Shown piece after piece: positions 37,394-46,253 of a stretch of 64,000 bases of DNA; the stretch's first letter is position 1; each line of letters begins with the position of its first letter. The position numbers were made by a program, and so were the translations under genes. This stretch comes from Pseudodesulfovibrio portus. Lineage in GTDB: Bacteria; Desulfobacterota; Desulfovibrionia; Desulfovibrionales; Desulfovibrionaceae. Under the pieces are notes generated by a model. It was not told the origin of the DNA and ran no database searches. It worked only from the letters and a program-made list of their open reading frames with translations. The DNA lies in the NCBI RefSeq assembly GCF_026000375.1, contig NZ_AP026708.1, positions 2,578,001-2,642,000 on the forward strand, written 5' to 3'.

Positions 37394-39879
37394 GAGGATT
37401 GTCCCTGTTCCAGAAGACGGGGCTGCTCGCTTTCTGCCTGTTCGGGATCATCTCGGCCATGGCCTCCGGTCTCGCGGCCTGGACCCTCTACAACCGCATG
37501 ACCGAGGAATACGTCAGCAAGGGCTCGGCCATCGCCGCCTCCATCGCCCGGGGCAGCCAGGAAATCCTGCTGGCCCGCGACGTGTCCACCATCCAGTCCA
37601 TGGTCGACCAGTATCTCGACATCGAGGGCGTGGCCTACGTATTCGTCGTGGACGCCGACAGGCTGGTGGTCTCCCATACCTTTGTGCCGGAAATGCCCAA
37701 GCCCCTGGTGGAGCTGAAGCAGGACAAGACGAGCCGGGTCTGCCAACTGGAAGTCGAGCAGATCGGGCAGGTCATCGACATCTGCAAGCCCGTGCTCGCC
37801 GGGGTGGCGGGATACGTCCACGTGGGCATGGATAAGGGCGTGATCATGGATTACTTCTGGGAAGCCGTGATCAAGATGCAGACCATGCTTTTCATCTGTT
37901 TCTGGGCCTGCGTGGGCATTCTCTATCTGGTCACGCGGCACATTTCGCGTCCGCTGCACCAGCTCACCGAGCACGCCCGGAGATTGGAGGCCCACGACTT
38001 TTCCGCGACCATCGACATCCGCACCAACGATGAAATGGAGGTGCTGGGGCGGGCAATGCGGTCCATGGGCCGGGAGCTGGCCATGCTCTTTTCCGAGATG
38101 GAGAGCGAGGTGAACAAGGCCTCGGGGGAATTGCGCGACCACATGGCCTATCTGTCGTCCATCATCGACAACCTGGTGGACGGGTTGCTCGTGGTCAACC
38201 CCATGGGGCAGATATCGGTCGTCAATCCGGCCATGCGGGAGTTTTTCGATCTCGGGGACGAGTCCGTTGAAAGGGTGCCGGTGGGCGATGTTTTCCCCGA
38301 TGAGGTCGCAGGCCTGGCGGCCGAGGTCCGGCAGTGCGCCCGGGGTGTACTGTCAGCGGACATCGCCCTGTCCCGGGACCGGACGGGCAAGGCCGTGGCC
38401 TCGCCGATCCTGGCGGGGGACGCGGCACCGAAATGCCTCGGCGGGGTCATCCTTGTCCGGGACATCACCCGGGAGAAGGAACTGGACAGGCTCAAGACCG
38501 ATTTCATCTCCACCGTGTCCCACGAATTGCGCACGCCCATGACCTCGGTGCTCGGATTTTCGAAGATCATCCGCAAGAAGCTGGAAAACAGCGTGTTCCC
38601 CTCCCTGGCGGACAGTGAGGAGGCGGCCAGGCCCATCGCCCAGGTGCGCAACAACCTGGACATCATCGTGTCCGAGGCCGAAAGGCTGACGGATTTGATC
38701 AACGACGTGCTCGACATCGCCAGGATGGAGGCGGGCAAGGTCCAGTGGCGCGACAGGCGCATTTCCATGGCCGACGTGATCGCCCATTCGCGCAACTCCA
38801 CCATGGGGTTGTGGAAGAACAACAGGCTTGCCCTGGAAGTGGACATCCAGGAGAACCTGCCGCCCGTGTTCGGCGACTTCGACCGGCTGGTCCAGGTGGT
38901 GGTCAACCTCATCTCCAATGCGGTCAAGTTCACCGAGACGAGTCCCATCGTCTGCCGGGCGCGGGCCGGGAACGGCATGGTCGTGGTCTCGGTGGAGGAC
39001 AAGGGGGCGGGCATCAGGTCACAGGATCTGAGACACGTGTTCGACAAGTTCAAGCAGGCGGGGGACACCCTGACCTCAAAGCCCGCCGGAACCGGCCTTG
39101 GGCTGCCCATCTGCCGCCAGATCGTGGAGCGGCACGGCGGCAGCATCTGGGTCGAGAGCAAGCCGGGCCATGGCAGTACGTTCACTTTTTCCATCCCTGT
39201 GGCTCGCGGCGCGAAGGGCGCGGACGGCGGCCCCCGGTTCGAATGCCCCGAGCCGGAGGCCGATACCGGCGTGCAGCTTGAGCAGCTCGAGGCGCCGCTC
39301 GTCCTGGTGGTGGACGATGACCCGTCCCTGACCAACTATCTGAGCCAGGTCTTCAGCGATCAGGGGTTCCGGGTCAAGGTCGCCGACAACGGGCACGACG
39401 CGGTCGTCAGGGCCCAGGTCCTGAAGCCGGACCTGATCACCATGGACATCATGATGCCCGGCATGGACGGCAACGAGGCCATCGGCTGCCTGCGTTCCAG
39501 TCCTGCCACCCGCGATATCCCCATCCTCGTCCTTTCGGCGCTGACCGACGAAACGGAGCGGGGCGACATGGCTTTGGCCAAGCCCGTGGACGAGGAGAGC
39601 CTGGTCCGATCGGCCAAGGCGCTGATCGGCAGGAGGTCGGTGAAGACCGGCTGCATGCTGCTCGGCACCCCGGAGAAGTGCGATCTGGACGGGCTGTCGG
39701 TCCTGTGCACGGGCGAGATGATATTCGCCGGGGTCGAGGATGTCTGGGACCACCTCGACCAAGGATTCCTCGGCGTGGTTTTCATCCCGGCCGAAGAGGT
39801 GGAGAACGTCCGTTTGAGGCAGCTGATACGAGTGCCCGGCATTTCCGTGGTCATCCTGCCCGTGTATAGTTGTCAATAA
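37381..39879 (+). CDS. membrane hybrid histidine kinase coupled to a binding protein
   Basis: 832 residues. TM1 (about 12-35), a periplasmic domain of about 125 residues, TM2 (TMLFICFWACVGILYLVTRH, about 163-182), HAMP (to about 240), PAS (about 258-360), HisKA with FISTVSHELRTPMTSVLGFS (His near 381), HATPase (NLISNAVKF; GTGLGLPICRQIVERHGG), and a receiver (VLVVDDDPSLTNYL, LITMDIMMPGMDG) that is shortened before its Lys motif AKPVD. About 75 further residues follow with two Cys. It overlaps the binding-protein gene, like TorT-TorS type pairs in which a periplasmic protein reports the ligand to the kinase. Confidence 0.9.
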   Translation: MAKVRGLSLFQKTGLLAFCLFGIISAMASGLAAWTLYNRMTEEYVSKGSAIAASIARGSQEILLARDVSTIQSMVDQYLDIEGVAYVFVVDADRLVVSHTFVPEMPKPLVELKQDKTSRVCQLEVEQIGQVIDICKPVLAGVAGYVHVGMDKGVIMDYFWEAVIKMQTMLFICFWACVGILYLVTRHISRPLHQLTEHARRLEAHDFSATIDIRTNDEMEVLGRAMRSMGRELAMLFSEMESEVNKASGELRDHMAYLSSIIDNLVDGLLVVNPMGQISVVNPAMREFFDLGDESVERVPVGDVFPDEVAGLAAEVRQCARGVLSADIALSRDRTGKAVASPILAGDAAPKCLGGVILVRDITREKELDRLKTDFISTVSHELRTPMTSVLGFSKIIRKKLENSVFPSLADSEEAARPIAQVRNNLDIIVSEAERLTDLINDVLDIARMEAGKVQWRDRRISMADVIAHSRNSTMGLWKNNRLALEVDIQENLPPVFGDFDRLVQVVVNLISNAVKFTETSPIVCRARAGNGMVVVSVEDKGAGIRSQDLRHVFDKFKQAGDTLTSKPAGTGLGLPICRQIVERHGGSIWVESKPGHGSTFTFSIPVARGAKGADGGPRFECPEPEADTGVQLEQLEAPLVLVVDDDPSLTNYLSQVFSDQGFRVKVADNGHDAVVRAQVLKPDLITMDIMMPGMDGNEAIGCLRSSPATRDIPILVLSALTDETERGDMALAKPVDEESLVRSAKALIGRRSVKTGCMLLGTPEKCDLDGLSVLCTGEMIFAGVEDVWDHLDQGFLGVVFIPAEEVENVRLRQLIRVPGISVVILPVYSCQ

Positions 39880-39991
39880 GGAAATCAGCGCATTATAATA
39901 ATTGCGGCGACCATGCGTTTGTGTCATGAATGGCATGTGACAGCCGTTGCGACGGCGAACTGTATGATATTGAATTGGTAAGGAGTTTCCA

Positions 39992-40372
39992 ATGGCCAAG
40001 AAGATCCTCATCGTGGATGACGAAGTTCACATCAAGATGCTGCTCGAGCAGACGCTCGAGGAGCTTGAGGACGAATTTGAAGTGGTCCTGTACACGGCTT
40101 CCGACGGTGAGGAAGGTTTGGAATTCATCAGGAGCAAGCGTCCTGACTTGGTCTTTCTCGATATCATGATGCCCAAGATGAACGGGTATGAGGTGTGCCG
40201 CGTGGTCAAGGACGACGAGGAACTCGTTGACACCAAGATCATCCTGCTCACCGCCAAGGGACAGGAGGTCGACCGCAAGCAGGGGTTGGAGCTCGGAGCC
40301 ATGATGTACATGACCAAGCCCTTTGACCCTGACGAAATCCTTCGCGTATCCAAGGAATTGCTGGATCTGTAG
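39992..40372 (+). CDS. single-domain response regulator (CheY-like)
   Basis: 126 residues, one receiver domain only: acidic pocket ILIVDDEVHI, phospho-acceptor Asp in DLVFLDIMMPKMNGYEV (near residue 53), Thr in ILLTAKG, Lys in YMTKPFDPDE. It has no output domain, so it must act by contact with another protein. AAGGAG lies upstream. It stands 112 bp after the hybrid kinase and 31 bp before the GAF-HD-GYP gene. Confidence 0.92.
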   Translation: MAKKILIVDDEVHIKMLLEQTLEELEDEFEVVLYTASDGEEGLEFIRSKRPDLVFLDIMMPKMNGYEVCRVVKDDEELVDTKIILLTAKGQEVDRKQGLELGAMMYMTKPFDPDEILRVSKELLDL

Positions 40373-40403
40373 CCTGCATTTAGCCAACCCCCCGCATTCT
40401 CCC

Positions 40404-42152
40404 ATGGCCCCATTCAAAAAATACATCCGCCCCAGCGTGATGCAGAAGCTCCTCCGCAAGGGAGCCGAGCTGGTCGGAAACGGGTGCGTCCTGGCCGTGA
40501 GCTTTGAAGGCGAAGTGGTCCTGGTGGAAGGGGCCGAGTCCTTTCCCGGCGGCGCCGAGCCCGGTCCCGGCGTCATAGCGGAGCGCATCAACTTCAGCGA
40601 CGTGCATTCCGGGTACATCCTGGCCGGAGTTCCCGACGATTGCGGCCCCGCAAGTGCGGAAAGCTGCCGGCGGGCCCTGTCCTTCATCGCCTTTTCCCTT
40701 CAGGAGCTCATCGACGTCGAGCTGGCACGGCGGTCCATCGCCGACGAGGCCCTGGCCAAGTACCGGGAGCTCGCCCTGCTGCATCGTTCGGTGCCGAACA
40801 TCAACACCTCGCTCAGGCTGCGCGCCGTGGTGGACGCGCTGATCAACGAGTGCCGGATGGAAAATTATCCGGGCGAGTTGGGCATGATCTATCTCCGCGA
40901 TCCGGCGTCTTCCCGGTTCCGGCTGGCCGTCCAGTTCGGGTTTCCCTTCGGTGCCAACCTGCACAGGATGCTGGACAGCGATCTCTTCAAGGACGTGGCC
41001 GAGAAGGAACACGGTGAGATCGTCAACGACCTGGACAGGGACGAGCGGTGGAACCATGAGCTGCCCGGCCTCGGGGCCATGGTCATCATACCGATAGTCT
41101 CGCCCAACCGGTGCGAGGGCATGCTCATCCTGGCCTCCGAAAACAAGGGGCTGTATGAGGCGGCCCACCGGGTGAGCCTGTCGACCCTGGCCTCGGTGGC
41201 CGGAATTTCCCTGTCGAACGCCTTCAATTTCGAGGGGGTGCAGAAGCTGATGGACGCCATCCTGCAGGCCCTGGCCGAAGCCATCGATTCCCGGGACCCG
41301 TTTACGGCGGGCCACTCGGAACGCGTCGCCTGCCTGGCCGTGGCCCTGGCCCATGCCCTGAACGAGCACGGCGGCTTCAACGGGCGCGTTTTTTCCGACG
41401 AGGAGCTGCGCGAGCTGTACTACTCGGGCATCCTGCACGACGTCGGCAAGATCGGCATCCGGGAGGAGGTCCTGACCAAACAGGCCCGGCTCAACTCCAA
41501 GAGCATGGACGTGGTCCGTGCCCGGTTCCAGCTCATGGGGGCTGTCGAGGATTTCGACTGGGCCGCCGCCTTCGACTGCGTGACCAACGTGAACAAGGCC
41601 ATGACGCCCGACGCCGGGGAACTGGACTTCATCAGGGATCTGGGCAAGCGCTCCCTCAACCGGGGGGAGACATCCCTGCCCCTGCTGTACGAGGACGAGC
41701 TGGACAACCTGCTGCTGGCCTACGGCAACCTGACCCGCGAGGAGCGGCGGGAGATCGAGCGCCATCCGGCGGAGAGCGAGCGCATCCTCCAGCACATCCC
41801 CATGCAGGAGTCGTTCGCCAACCTGCTGGCCATCATCCGTCAGCATCACGAGCGCATGGACGGCTCCGGCTATCCGGACGGGCTCAAGGGCGAAGATCTG
41901 CTGGTGCAGAGTCGGCTGATGTCCATCGTGGACATCTACGACGCCGTGACGCAGGAGCGCCATTACAAGCCCGCGTTCACCCGGTCCGAGGCCGTGAAGA
42001 TTCTCCGCCAGGAGGTGGAGGAAGGCAAGCTGGACGCCGAGCTGACCAGGTTTTTCCTCGAGAACGTCGAGCGCATCGAGATGCTGTCCGAGCACGTCAA
42101 GGCTTCCCGTGTCTTCCAGCTTTCCGAGATCGGTTCGCTGGGCAGCATGTAG
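40404..42152 (+). CDS. GAF and HD-GYP domain protein
   Basis: Probable c-di-GMP phosphodiesterase, about 582 residues. An N-terminal ~130-residue region is unassigned; a GAF domain follows (about 135-300; ELGMIYLRDPASSRFRLAVQ). The HD-GYP domain begins at AIDSRDPFTAGHSERVACLA, with LHDVGKIGIREEVLTK and HHERMDGSGYPDGLKGEDL. About 110 residues, including an insertion around YEDELDNLLLAYGNL, separate the HD and GYP motifs, more than usual. No clear ribosome site marks the start; ATG 40404 and ATG 40440 are both possible. Last gene of the sensor module. Confidence 0.87.
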   Translation: MAPFKKYIRPSVMQKLLRKGAELVGNGCVLAVSFEGEVVLVEGAESFPGGAEPGPGVIAERINFSDVHSGYILAGVPDDCGPASAESCRRALSFIAFSLQELIDVELARRSIADEALAKYRELALLHRSVPNINTSLRLRAVVDALINECRMENYPGELGMIYLRDPASSRFRLAVQFGFPFGANLHRMLDSDLFKDVAEKEHGEIVNDLDRDERWNHELPGLGAMVIIPIVSPNRCEGMLILASENKGLYEAAHRVSLSTLASVAGISLSNAFNFEGVQKLMDAILQALAEAIDSRDPFTAGHSERVACLAVALAHALNEHGGFNGRVFSDEELRELYYSGILHDVGKIGIREEVLTKQARLNSKSMDVVRARFQLMGAVEDFDWAAAFDCVTNVNKAMTPDAGELDFIRDLGKRSLNRGETSLPLLYEDELDNLLLAYGNLTREERREIERHPAESERILQHIPMQESFANLLAIIRQHHERMDGSGYPDGLKGEDLLVQSRLMSIVDIYDAVTQERHYKPAFTRSEAVKILRQEVEEGKLDAELTRFFLENVERIEMLSEHVKASRVFQLSEIGSLGSM

Positions 42153-42188
42153 CCCCTTTCCTATCCGTATTCCGAAGAAATCGCCGGA

Positions 42189-43781
42189 TCAGCCGGCCAG
42201 GCTCAACGCCGTGTGGCGCAGGGGAATCTGCCCGTGCCGGAACAGGGCGGCGCAATAGGCGGGGAGATCGAGCCCGGCCTGTCTGCGCAGGTCCGTGATC
42301 TCGTGCAGTCCGAGGACCGGCATGGCCCGGGAGGTGGGGGCGAGGAGGATCGCCCTGACGTGGTTGAGTCCCTCCTCCTTGGAGTAGCCTGCCTGGCCGA
42401 GGACCGACAAACACGCCTCCTGGTCCATGGACCCGACGGCCAATCCCGCGTCGACCATGGCCAGCGCCGCACGGGCCAATCCCCGCTTGTGGTGCACCAG
42501 CCTGTCCAGGGGGGTCTCCAGGTAGCCGAGTTCCTCGAGCAGGTTCTCGGCAAAGGCGATCCATCCGGCCATGAACAGGGGGTTGGTCAACTGGGCCATG
42601 GGCGATTCGCCCAGGGCGCGGCGCTGGGAGTCCAGCAGGTGGCGACCGGGATAGGTCTGGGCTGCGGCCATGAAGGGAAATTCCTTGCGCACCCGCGCCA
42701 GCCGGATCGGGTCGTCCCGGAACCCCCTCCCGGAGAAAATCTGCGGGCTGATGTAGCAGCGCGACGGTTCGTTCTCCCAGGCGCCGATGGCCGGGTCGTG
42801 GTGGATGGGGCGCAGGGTCGAGGTCAGGTGCAGCGGTTGCGGTTCGATGCGCAGGGGGGTGTCCGCGAACACGCCCGGCAGCGCGACCTCGTGCACGAAG
42901 CGGCGCAGCCTGTGGATTTCGCGGACCACCGCGTCCAGGGCTTCTGCTCCGCCGATGTCCGGGCCCTGGTGCCCGTCGTACATCTGCTGCCAGCTCCTGC
43001 CGCCGCCGATTTCCCCTTCCAGCCAGCGCAGGGAGGCCAGCCGTCGGTCGAATTCCTCTTCGGCGATGGCCAGGATGTCCTGCGGGGACCTGTCGGTGCC
43101 GAGGACGGTCTCCGCCTTTTCCGTAAAGGACGGTCCCCGGTTTTCCGAGGTCTCCGGCCGGGACGTCACGAACCGGTCGAAATCCTTGAGCGCGTTCAGG
43201 GCGTCGGTCAGGTGGCGGGGGGCCTTTCCGGTCCGGCCCAGTTCGCTGTTGCCCAGATCGGTCAGGTAGCGGGCGCAGTCCCGGATCATGGTCTGGGCCG
43301 CGCCGCGGCTGGCCGGGTTGACGGTCTCCACGTTGTTCAGGGCATGGGCCAGCAGGTCGGGGATGTCCCGGAGCCGCCTGATGAAGCGTTTCTGGCGCGC
43401 CTTGTCGTTTTTGGCGGGCAGGTCGGCGGCCTGCTCCAATCCGGTGAAGGCGACCTGCAGGTAGATTTCCGGTCCCCTGGCCTGGGTCAGGATGGAGTCC
43501 AGTTCCGTGGCCGCTCCCCCCGCGCTGAGGGCCAGGGCGTGCGCCTGGGCCTTGATCTCCGGCGTCTTGGCCTTGGTGGCGGCGGACAGGAAATCCTGCT
43601 TGAACCCGGCGAGAACGGCGACGTGCTTGGTCAGGCCGCGCCGGGACAGGTCGTCCAGCCGGTCGAGGTGCTTGGCCGCGTCCATGGCGGGCGGCAACAT
43701 GGGGAATGCCCCGGATGCGCACATCACTGGGAAGTGCTTGGAAACGTATGTGAAATATTTCCTGGCGAGTTTGGCTTTCAT
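42189..43781 (-). CDS. DUF885 family protein with degenerate metal site
   Basis: 530 residues resembling DUF885, a family of presumed zinc peptidases. In typical members the metal helix reads HExxPGHHLQ. Here the matching segment is AQTYPGRHLLDSQ (near residue 374): the first His, the catalytic Glu and one more His are replaced. The protein keeps the fold-level signatures (the C-terminal LGLHEITDLRRQAG region and a conserved AGWIAFAENLLEELGY) but probably does not hydrolyse peptides. No signal peptide is evident. It starts 22 bp after cheV and is likely co-transcribed with it. Confidence 0.65.
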   Translation of the reverse strand: MKAKLARKYFTYVSKHFPVMCASGAFPMLPPAMDAAKHLDRLDDLSRRGLTKHVAVLAGFKQDFLSAATKAKTPEIKAQAHALALSAGGAATELDSILTQARGPEIYLQVAFTGLEQAADLPAKNDKARQKRFIRRLRDIPDLLAHALNNVETVNPASRGAAQTMIRDCARYLTDLGNSELGRTGKAPRHLTDALNALKDFDRFVTSRPETSENRGPSFTEKAETVLGTDRSPQDILAIAEEEFDRRLASLRWLEGEIGGGRSWQQMYDGHQGPDIGGAEALDAVVREIHRLRRFVHEVALPGVFADTPLRIEPQPLHLTSTLRPIHHDPAIGAWENEPSRCYISPQIFSGRGFRDDPIRLARVRKEFPFMAAAQTYPGRHLLDSQRRALGESPMAQLTNPLFMAGWIAFAENLLEELGYLETPLDRLVHHKRGLARAALAMVDAGLAVGSMDQEACLSVLGQAGYSKEEGLNHVRAILLAPTSRAMPVLGLHEITDLRRQAGLDLPAYCAALFRHGQIPLRHTALSLAG

Positions 43782-43803
43782 GAGGGTCTTGAGGGGAGTT
43801 CCG

Positions 43804-44754
43804 CTATTCGGGCTTTTCGAGCAGTGCCATGGCCCTGGCGGCGAGTTCGTCCAGTTCGGCCTTGGACACCTGGTCGTCCGCTCCCACGGATACGCCCTTG
43901 TGGTGCAGTGTTTCGGTGATGATGGAGGAGCACAGGATCACGGGCAGTTCTTTGAGGTCGTGGTCCGACTTGATGAAACGGGTCAGTGTGTGGCCGTCCA
44001 TGGAGGGCATTTCGATGTCGGTGATGACGAGATCCACGTAGTGGCTGATGGCCGTGCCTTCCCGTGCCGCCTTCTCCTGGACGGCGAGCAGGTAGCGCCG
44101 GGCCGCGTCGCCGTTTTCCTCGGTGTGGACGATGAACCCGGCTTCGGTGAGGGTGGCGGAGATCATGTTGCGGGCCATGGAGGAGTCGTCCACCAGCAGG
44201 ACCCGCAACCCCTTGGCCTTGATGGCCTGGGTGACGGATTCCGGCAGCGGTGCGTTGCGGGAGGCGTCCGGGTTGAGCTCCAGGCATATCTTTTCCATGT
44301 CCAGGATGAAGATGATGCGGTTGGTGAACTTGACCACCCCGGTGATGGAGTTGGCCGTCAGGGAGGAGACGTAGTTGTTGGGGGCCTCGACTTCCTTCCA
44401 TCCGATGCGGTGGATGCGGGTCACGCCGGAGACCAGGAAGGCCGACTTGGTCCGGTTGAACTCGGTGACGATGACCTTGGGCGCTTCGGCTTTGGTCCCG
44501 GATCGTCCCAGCCAGGCGGCCAGGTCGATGAGGGGGATGATCCGGTTGCGCAGGTTGAAGGCGCCCAGCACTGCCGGGTGGGTCACCTCGGGCATTTCGG
44601 TCAGCTCCGGCATTTGGATGATTTCCAGGACCTTGGCTACGTTGATGCCGTAATAGCCGCGGTAGTCCCGATCATCCCGGGCCTCGTCGAGATAGAATTC
44701 GACGATTTCCAGCTCGTTGGTGCCGGTCTCAAGGAGTATTTTGGTTTCGCTCAT
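43804..44754 (-). CDS. cheV: chemotaxis coupling protein CheV
   Basis: 316 residues: an N-terminal CheW domain (about 12-165; YYGINVAKVLEIIQMPELTE, AFNLRNRIIPLIDLAAWLG) and a C-terminal receiver (about 180-310; VLLVDDSSMARNMI, DLVITDIEMPSMDG). CheV links chemoreceptors to CheA, and its receiver is phosphorylated by CheA for adaptation. The terminal Lys motif reads QVSKAEL. A CGGAGACAC ribosome site precedes ATG 44754. No other chemotaxis genes are nearby. Confidence 0.93.
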   Translation of the reverse strand: MSETKILLETGTNELEIVEFYLDEARDDRDYRGYYGINVAKVLEIIQMPELTEMPEVTHPAVLGAFNLRNRIIPLIDLAAWLGRSGTKAEAPKVIVTEFNRTKSAFLVSGVTRIHRIGWKEVEAPNNYVSSLTANSITGVVKFTNRIIFILDMEKICLELNPDASRNAPLPESVTQAIKAKGLRVLLVDDSSMARNMISATLTEAGFIVHTEENGDAARRYLLAVQEKAAREGTAISHYVDLVITDIEMPSMDGHTLTRFIKSDHDLKELPVILCSSIITETLHHKGVSVGADDQVSKAELDELAARAMALLEKPE

Positions 44755-44865
44755 GTGTCTCCGAGGTAGTGCGCTGTCGGGGGATGCCTCTTGTTCAATT
44801 ATATATACTGAGAGGGTTTCGGGGGCAAGCCCGTGATGGCGGTAAAACGGAAATAATGGCGGGAT

Positions 44866-46245
44866 TTAATCGTCATTTACGCCGATGCCGTACTTTTTGA
44901 TCTTGTAATGGATGGCCCTGCGGCTGATGCCGAGTTTGTCGGCGGCGTCCTTCTTGACGCCTCCGGCGGCTTCCAGGGCGCGGATGATCGCGTCCCGCTC
45001 GTTGGCTTCCAGAGAGAGGCTTTCGCCCCGCATGGCCGGGGAATCCGCCGGGGGCGCTTCCAACTGCAGGTCGGCAGGCCGGATGACGTCGTCCCGGCAG
45101 AAGACCAGGGCGCCCTCCAGGGCGTTTTTCAGCTCACGGACATTGCCCGGCCAGGGGTGGCCTTCGAGTATCCGCATGGCCTCGCCGGACACGGCGACCG
45201 GTTCGCGGCCCTGGTCGGCGCACAGCCCCCGGATGAAGCCGTCGATGAGTTCGGGCAGGTCCTCCCTGCGGTCCCTGAGCGGGGGAATGGTCAGGGTGAC
45301 CACCTTGAGCCGGTAGTAGAGGTCCTCGCGGAAGTCGCCCCCGGCCACCATGCCGGGCAGGTCCGCGTTGGTGGCCGCGATGACCCGGCAGGACACTTTG
45401 CGTTCCGTGGTGTCGCCCACCCGCCTGATGGTGCCCTCCTGCAGGAAACGCAGGAGCCGGGTCTGCATGTCGGGAGAAATGTTGCCGATCTCGTCCAGGA
45501 ACAGCGTGCCGCCGTCCGCTTCCTCGATCAGTCCCTTCTTGTCCTTGACCGCGTGGGTGAAGGACCCCTTGACGTGGCCGAACAGCTCGGACTCCAGCAG
45601 GGTGGGCTGTGTGGAGCCGCAGTCCACGATGACGAACGGCCCGTCCGCGCGCGGGCTTCCCTCGTGCAGGATGCGCGCGGCCAGTTCCTTGCCCGTGCCG
45701 GATTCGCCGAAGAGCAGCACCGTGGCCGTGGACCGGGCCACCCGCTCCAGCAGCTCCAGGAACCGGGCCATGGATGGGGCCTTGCCGCCGATCAGGCCGC
45801 CGAATCCCGGGGCGGGGGGAGCGGACCGTGCGCCTGCGGGTTGCCTGGGCGCGGGCTCCTCGGCCTGCGCGGCCTCCAGCCTGGACCGGATGAGCCGCAC
45901 CAGCTCCTTGCCGTCGAAGGGCTTGGTCAGGTAGTCGGCGGCCCCGGCCTGGATGGCGTCCACGGCGTCCGGGATGGTGCCGTGGGCCGTGAGCATGATG
46001 ATCGGGATGTGCGGCCAGTTGCCCAGCACCTCCCTGAGCAGCCCGTGGCCGCCCATGCCCGGCATCTTCACGTCCGAGACGATCAGGTCCACGGGCTCCC
46101 CGGCCAGCATTTCCAGGGCGGTTTCGGCCCGGTCGGCCAGAAGCGGGGACAGGCCGGAAGAGAGCAGCCGGGCCTCCAGCACCTGGAGGATGTTCTCGTC
46201 GTCGTCCACGACCAGGACGGTCGGGATATGGGGTGTGGATGCCAT
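44866..46245 (-). CDS. AtoC-like response regulator with altered GAFTGA loop
   Basis: About 459 residues: receiver (about 8-125; TVLVVDDDENILQ, LIVSDVKMPGMGG, LTKPF), a Pro/Ala-rich linker, AAA+ domain (Walker A GESGTGKEL, Walker B TLFLDEIGN), Fis-type helix-turn-helix (VKKDAADKLGISRRAIHYKI). The sigma-54 contact loop reads GSFTHA where nearly all activators have GAFTGA or GSFTGA, so sigma-54 activation is uncertain. ATG 46245 has AGGA just upstream; ATG 46257 overlaps the kinase stop. It pairs with the kinase gene directly upstream. Confidence 0.88.
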   Translation of the reverse strand: MASTPHIPTVLVVDDDENILQVLEARLLSSGLSPLLADRAETALEMLAGEPVDLIVSDVKMPGMGGHGLLREVLGNWPHIPIIMLTAHGTIPDAVDAIQAGAADYLTKPFDGKELVRLIRSRLEAAQAEEPAPRQPAGARSAPPAPGFGGLIGGKAPSMARFLELLERVARSTATVLLFGESGTGKELAARILHEGSPRADGPFVIVDCGSTQPTLLESELFGHVKGSFTHAVKDKKGLIEEADGGTLFLDEIGNISPDMQTRLLRFLQEGTIRRVGDTTERKVSCRVIAATNADLPGMVAGGDFREDLYYRLKVVTLTIPPLRDRREDLPELIDGFIRGLCADQGREPVAVSGEAMRILEGHPWPGNVRELKNALEGALVFCRDDVIRPADLQLEAPPADSPAMRGESLSLEANERDAIIRALEAAGGVKKDAADKLGISRRAIHYKIKKYGIGVNDD

Positions 46246-46253
46246 GGATTTCC

